Source of the DNA: Methylocystaceae bacterium
GTDB taxonomy: Bacteria > Pseudomonadota > Alphaproteobacteria > Rhizobiales > Beijerinckiaceae
Assembly (NCBI GenBank): GCA_014190435.1
Contig: BJGJ01000014.1
Coordinates: 1-38,276 of the forward strand
Reading direction: 5' to 3'
Length of the DNA: 38,276 bases
Under the pieces are notes generated by a model. The model was not told where the DNA came from. It saw nothing but the letters and a program-made list of their open reading frames with translations, and searched no databases. The position numbers were made by a program, and so were the translations under genes. Below are positions 35,126-38,276 of this stretch, one piece after another. Each line of letters starts with the position of its first letter. Position 1 is the first letter of the stretch.

Positions 35126-35467
35126 TCAGTGGCTTTTGTATAAATCCCCTTTCGCCCGTTTGATGCTAATGCGACTTAAAGGTTTTTCGTTAAAAACTAG
35201 CTCACTTGTCCAATTTGCAAAGAGAGAGGCGCAAAAGAGATAGACGAGATCGTTTGATGCAATTTTTAAAGCGCGGCAGATCGGAATAGACTTAGAAACA
35301 AGACAAAAAGCAGCAATTGTCAACAATCCATTAATCCGACGCCTCCCCGTCTGTCTATAAAATAGGCGACATGCCACAAATAGACTATTTATTAGCCATT
35401 TAATGCCTATTTTATGAACATTACGGCTATTGCATCGCCTCTGCTTTAATTTAAAGCAATCAGCCAA
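35126..35467 (-). CDS. Doubtful 113-codon frame
   Basis: An open frame from a TTG at 35467 to TGA at 35126-35128. The composition is rich in Cys, Lys, Arg and Ser with no signal, domain or membrane pattern that I recognise. The upstream sequence AGCAGGT is a poor ribosome binding site. It is listed only because it is the longest frame in a 633-base gap; I think it is more likely chance than gene. Confidence 0.15.
   Translation of the reverse strand: MADCFKLKQRRCNSRNVHKIGIKWLINSLFVACRLFYRQTGRRRINGLLTIAAFCLVSKSIPICRALKIASNDLVYLFCASLFANWTSELVFNEKPLSRISIKRAKGDLYKSH
35357..35415. repeat. 11-base inverted repeat upstream of amtB
   Basis: ATAAAATAGGC at 35357-35367 is exactly repeated in inverse as GCCTATTTTAT at 35405-35415, with 37 bases between. 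It lies about 170 bases before amtB. It could be a pair of operator half-sites or a long-loop hairpin. Confidence 0.6.
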
Positions 35468-35585
35468 TAGTTACCTGCTAACTTTTTAGACAGATGAGGC
35501 GGCGGGCCCCTTCGACCAAACAAATCGCGGCGCGAATAAAGCGTATTTCAAATTTGGCTGATGAACCCCTGACGAGAGCTATCCA

Positions 35586-36890
35586 ATGCATAAGCTGATC
35601 ACATCCCTTTTTATTCTTTGTTTGTTGGTCAACCCTGCTTTTGCTCAAGGAAAGATAACTTTTAACGGCGGCGATACAGCATTCATGCTGGCGTCCACAG
35701 CCCTCGTGTTGATGATGACGATACCTGGGCTAGCTTTGTTTTATAGTGGCATGGTGCGCAAGAAAAATATTTTGGCGACTATGGCGCAGAGCCTCATTGC
35801 TACGGCGATTGTTTCACTTTTATGGATCGCTGCTGCTTATAGCCTAACGTTTTGCGGCGAAGGCGCATTGATTGGAGATACGTCACGCTTGTTGCTTCGC
35901 GACTTACAGATTGACAGCGTTAGTCCTTTCGCCAAAACAATCCCTGAAATTCTCTTCATGGCCTATCAAATGACTTTTGCCGTCATAACGTGCGCATTGG
36001 TCAGCGGATCTGTTGCGGAGCGAATGAAGTTTTCAGCTTTCATGCTTTTTTGCGTTTTCTGGCTTTTCATTGTTTATGTACCATCTGCTCACTGGGTATG
36101 GGGTGGCGGTTTCTTACAAAAATTAGGCTTGCTTGATTTTGCCGGCGGCACAGTCGTCCATATAAACGCTGGCGTCGCCGGACTTGTCGCAGCTTTGATG
36201 TTGGGTAACAGGGTCGGGTTTGGACGAGAGAATTTAGCTCCATTTGATCTCTCTCTTGCTGTTATTGGCACGGGCCTTCTCTGGGTCGGCTGGTTTGGTT
36301 TCAACGGCGGCTCAGCACTGGGAGCAAATTCAAGAGCTGTTTTTGCTATTGTAGCGACACATCTTGCCGCCTGTTCCGGAGCGTTGATTTGGAGCGCGCT
36401 AGAATGGATCCAGCGTGGGAAGCCCTCAGTTTTGGGAGTCATTTCAGGCGCGGTAGCGGGGCTTGGCACAATAACGCCAGCTTCAGGCTATGTCTTACCT
36501 TGGCATGGTGTTGTGATTGGTTTAATTGCTGGGTGTGTCTGCTATTGGTTTTGTACTGTGGCAAAACACCTCTATCGTTATGACGATACCTTAGATGTGT
36601 TCGGCGTTCATGGCGTTGGCGGGATTATGGGAACCTTACTTGCGGGCGTCTTCGCTACCCGTCTTGTCACGGCTTCTGATAGCGATCCTGGCGCAACGGG
36701 GTTGATCGATGGCAATCCCCACCAACTCCAAGTTCAAGCCATTGGCGTGGCCGTCACCATCGCTTGGTGCGTCTTTGGTACTTGGCTTTCCCTAAAAATC
36801 GTCTCCTTCTTTACCTCGCTGCGCGTTAATAGCGATGATGAACGAGAGGGGCTTGACATTGCGTTGCACGGCGAGTCTCTGCATCAGTAG
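35586..36890 (+). CDS. amtB: Ammonium channel AmtB
   Basis: Conducts ammonium or ammonia across the inner membrane. The 434-residue protein begins with a cleavable signal peptide ending AFA (residue 20), as known for AmtB, followed by eleven helices. The twin pore histidines are His192 (VVHINAGVAGL) and His342 (VFGVHGVGGIMG), and the AHWVWGGGFL motif after helix five is intact. The ATG has only a modest GAGAG-like ribosome binding site. In most proteobacteria glnK (PII) lies directly upstream and blocks the channel when nitrogen is plentiful; no glnK is found here within 630 bases upstream or between amtB and rplM. The short C-terminus (FTSLRVNSDDEREGLDIALHG) still looks like the PII-contact tail, so a remote PII protein probably regulates it. 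Confidence 0.95.
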   Translation: MHKLITSLFILCLLVNPAFAQGKITFNGGDTAFMLASTALVLMMTIPGLALFYSGMVRKKNILATMAQSLIATAIVSLLWIAAAYSLTFCGEGALIGDTSRLLLRDLQIDSVSPFAKTIPEILFMAYQMTFAVITCALVSGSVAERMKFSAFMLFCVFWLFIVYVPSAHWVWGGGFLQKLGLLDFAGGTVVHINAGVAGLVAALMLGNRVGFGRENLAPFDLSLAVIGTGLLWVGWFGFNGGSALGANSRAVFAIVATHLAACSGALIWSALEWIQRGKPSVLGVISGAVAGLGTITPASGYVLPWHGVVIGLIAGCVCYWFCTVAKHLYRYDDTLDVFGVHGVGGIMGTLLAGVFATRLVTASDSDPGATGLIDGNPHQLQVQAIGVAVTIAWCVFGTWLSLKIVSFFTSLRVNSDDEREGLDIALHGESLHQ

Positions 36891-37012
36891 TTGCGATAAT
36901 TAGCTGACTTAGCGTCTGGATGGGATGCCTTAATAATGAGGTATCTAGTTACCATAAATAAGAATATTTATTAATATCAATAATTTATAAATAAAATATG
37001 CTTTGAATAATA

Positions 37013-37041
37013 CTTGACGTCGGATCTGCCTTGCACTATTG
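37013..37041 (+). promoter_or_regulatory. Promoter of rplM-rpsI
   Basis: CTTGAC at 37013-37018 and CTATTG at 37036-37041 are separated by exactly 17 bases, close to the housekeeping promoter form of alphaproteobacteria (CTTGAC-N17-CTATAT). Transcription would start near 37048, leaving a leader of about 36 bases before rplM. Confidence 0.65.
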
Positions 37042-37083
37042 ACCCCCTATCCGGACAACTCGTTCAGACGGAATTTTCATCCT

Positions 37084-37554
37084 ATGTATGGCAAGACTTA
37101 TTCGGCGAAACCCGCTGACATCGAAAAGAAATGGGTGCTCATTGATGCATCCGGCCTAGTTGTTGGACGCTTAGCCTCAATCATTGCGCTGCGGTTACGC
37201 GGAAAACATAAAGCGAGCTTCACGCCGCATTTGGACGATGGTGATAATATTATTGTCATTAACGCCGATAAGGTTGTTTTAACGGGCCGCAAACGCGACC
37301 AGAAAGTTTACTACCATCACACTGGCTATCCAGGTGGGATTAAAGAGCGCTCGGCAAAATTTATTTTAGAGGGCCGATTCCCTGAGCGGATCCTAGAAAA
37401 GGCTGTTCAGCGCATGCTGCCCCGCGGACCGCTGGGCCGCCAACAGCTCAGTAATCTACGCGTCTATAAGGGCTCAGAGCATCCACATACCGCTCAAAAC
37501 CCTGCAACCCTAAACGTTGCCGCCCTTAACACTAAGAACGTCCGGAGCGCTTGA
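37084..37554 (+). CDS. rplM: 50S ribosomal protein L13
   Basis: Early-assembly protein of the large subunit. It has 156 residues from the ATG at 37084, matching the alphaproteobacterial form that begins [14 protein letters not shown]. Conserved blocks are [42 protein letters not shown] and [13 protein letters not shown]. The frame runs back to a TTG at 37039, but that codon sits within the predicted promoter and would precede the transcript start. The stop TGA lies two bases before the rpsI ATG, so the pair is translated from one message, the standard arrangement. Confidence 0.98.
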   Translation: MYGKTYSAKPADIEKKWVLIDASGLVVGRLASIIALRLRGKHKASFTPHLDDGDNIIVINADKVVLTGRKRDQKVYYHHTGYPGGIKERSAKFILEGRFPERILEKAVQRMLPRGPLGRQQLSNLRVYKGSEHPHTAQNPATLNVAALNTKNVRSA

Positions 37555-37556
37555 TC

Positions 37557-38030
37557 ATGGCCGAGACCCTTTCCTCACTGTCCGACCTCAATCAAGCTGC
37601 TGGAGTATCCGATGCTCCGCGCTACGTTCAAAAACTGGATAAATATGGTCGCGCTTACGCGACTGGAAAACGCAAAAACGCGGTAGCCCGTGTCTGGATT
37701 AAACCTGGCTCAGGCAAGGTTACCGTCAATGGACGCGACATCGCTGTATATTTTGCCCGTCCCGTGTTGCGCATGATTCTTCAACAGCCCCTCGTAGTTG
37801 TTAAACGTCATGGACAATATGACCTTGTTGTTTCAGTTGCGGGCGGAGGCTTATCTGGGCAAGCTGGCGCAGTACGCCACGGCTTAGCTAAGGCGCTCAC
37901 CAATTACGAACCAGAGCTTCGCGCGCCTTTAAAGAAAGAAGGCTTTCTTACTCGCGACTCACGTGTGGTCGAACGTAAAAAATACGGCAAGAAAAAAGCC
38001 CGTCGAAGCTTCCAATTCTCGAAGCGCTAA
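37557..38030 (+). CDS. rpsI: 30S ribosomal protein S9
   Basis: Small-subunit protein whose basic C-terminal tail touches tRNA in the P site. It has 157 residues from the ATG at 37557, with GGAG at 37543-37546 in the rplM 3' end as ribosome binding site. The first 35 residues form the polar N-terminal extension seen in alphaproteobacteria; the core starts [14 protein letters not shown] and continues with [19 protein letters not shown]. It ends [13 protein letters not shown], the conserved tail with the final Lys-Arg. A strong terminator follows 34 bases after the stop. Confidence 0.98.
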   Translation: MAETLSSLSDLNQAAGVSDAPRYVQKLDKYGRAYATGKRKNAVARVWIKPGSGKVTVNGRDIAVYFARPVLRMILQQPLVVVKRHGQYDLVVSVAGGGLSGQAGAVRHGLAKALTNYEPELRAPLKKEGFLTRDSRVVERKKYGKKKARRSFQFSKR

Positions 38031-38064
38031 TCAGCTTAAAATTAGCCTCTCGCAAAAACAGACC

Positions 38065-38092
38065 AAAAGGCGGCTCTTTAGCTGCCTTTTTT
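38065..38092 (+). terminator. Intrinsic terminator of rplM-rpsI
   Basis: AAAAGGC-G-GCT, a four-base loop CTTT, then AGC-T-GCCTTTT form an 11-pair stem with one G-U pair, directly followed by a T run. It is the clearest rho-independent terminator in the window. Beyond it, to the window end at 38276, I see no gene. Confidence 0.88.
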
Positions 38093-38276
38093 ATTCGATG
38101 AAGTCTAAAGAATTTCTGCTCAGCACTTTTAATTATGCCTGTATGCTCTTAATGAAATCCTATGTGACAGACTCTACCTAAAAGCGATGACAGCGCTCAC
38201 AGCTTTTGTAGTCCGAGTGTAGATTAAGATTATTAACAAGCAAAAAGAGACAACAAAACAGGCTCCCTAGGATGCG

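Larger units (their letters stand above)
34953..35585. other. AT-rich intergenic region between the M17 gene and amtB
   Basis: This 633-base stretch holds no convincing gene. A 113-codon minus-strand frame (35126-35467) starts with TTG, lacks a good ribosome binding site and has no recognisable motif. The region must contain the promoters of the M17 gene and of amtB. I found no sigma-54 type site and no glnK reading frame. An 11-base inverted repeat at 35357-35415 is the most regular structure in it. Confidence 0.5.

Noticed and set aside
1-38276. Search by eye for transposases, integrases, phage genes, toxin-antitoxin pairs and CRISPR arrays
   Set aside because: No recognisable family motif or regularly spaced repeat array was found; the window is mostly core chromosome.

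Overview
The window looks like a chromosomal segment of an alphaproteobacterium, most likely of the Hyphomicrobiales (rhizobial) type. The pointers are the topA-rnr-rpmG order, the kdsB-pheA pair behind a 6S RNA, clpS-clpA, a LexA box of the alphaproteobacterial form GAAC-N7-GAAC before ssb, a Tat-exported OpgD-type glucan protein, YejABEF next to a C40 peptidase and an M17 aminopeptidase, and rplM-rpsI. Intergenic DNA is AT-rich and several genes seem to use TTG or GTG starts. I see no transposase, integrase, phage gene or CRISPR array. The genus cannot be fixed from the sequence alone.

Layout: (1) 1-4.4 kb, small and accessory genes: a Gly/Trp/Tyr-rich secreted protein, a small lipoprotein, a Ste24-like M48 membrane protease, a DUF423 membrane protein, a lone receiver-domain protein and two short minus-strand genes. 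(2) 4.46-10.6 kb, nucleic-acid and ribosome functions: tRNA-Cys(GCA), topA, rnr, a 55-codon rpmG and a 6S RNA recognised by its match to the E. coli molecule. (3) 10.7-13.2 kb, a tight run of a small lipoprotein, kdsB (KDO activation), pheA (prephenate dehydratase) and a HIT protein, converging on a DEAD-box RNA helicase. (4) 14.9-18.3 kb, a one-helix membrane protein, then the N-degron adaptor ClpS and its unfoldase ClpA. (5) 18.3-23.8 kb, uvrA, dctA, ssb and a two-helix membrane protein. The perfect LexA box lies before ssb, and dctA separates uvrA from ssb. (6) 23.9-26.8 kb, OpgD-like glucan protein and a sugar-type C-methyltransferase. (7) 26.9-35.0 kb, a peptide importer (yejA-yejB-yejE-yejF) facing a minus-strand operon of an M17 aminopeptidase and a cytosolic two-SH3b C40 peptidase. 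(8) 35.6-38.1 kb, an ammonium channel without a glnK beside it, then rplM-rpsI with a clear promoter and terminator.

The most interesting grouping is (7). An importer of a type reported to carry muropeptides in Agrobacterium faces a YkfC-shaped peptidase with no signal peptide and a cytosolic aminopeptidase. Together they could be a compact route for taking up and degrading cell-wall peptides; this is an inference. Other points for a second look are the ClpS with Gln at the usual Met gatekeeper position, the dctA insertion between uvrA and ssb, paired Cys-to-Ser changes in the methyltransferase zinc-binding domain, the ten-G tract before rpmG, and the two neighbouring Trp/Gly-rich envelope proteins at the left end.
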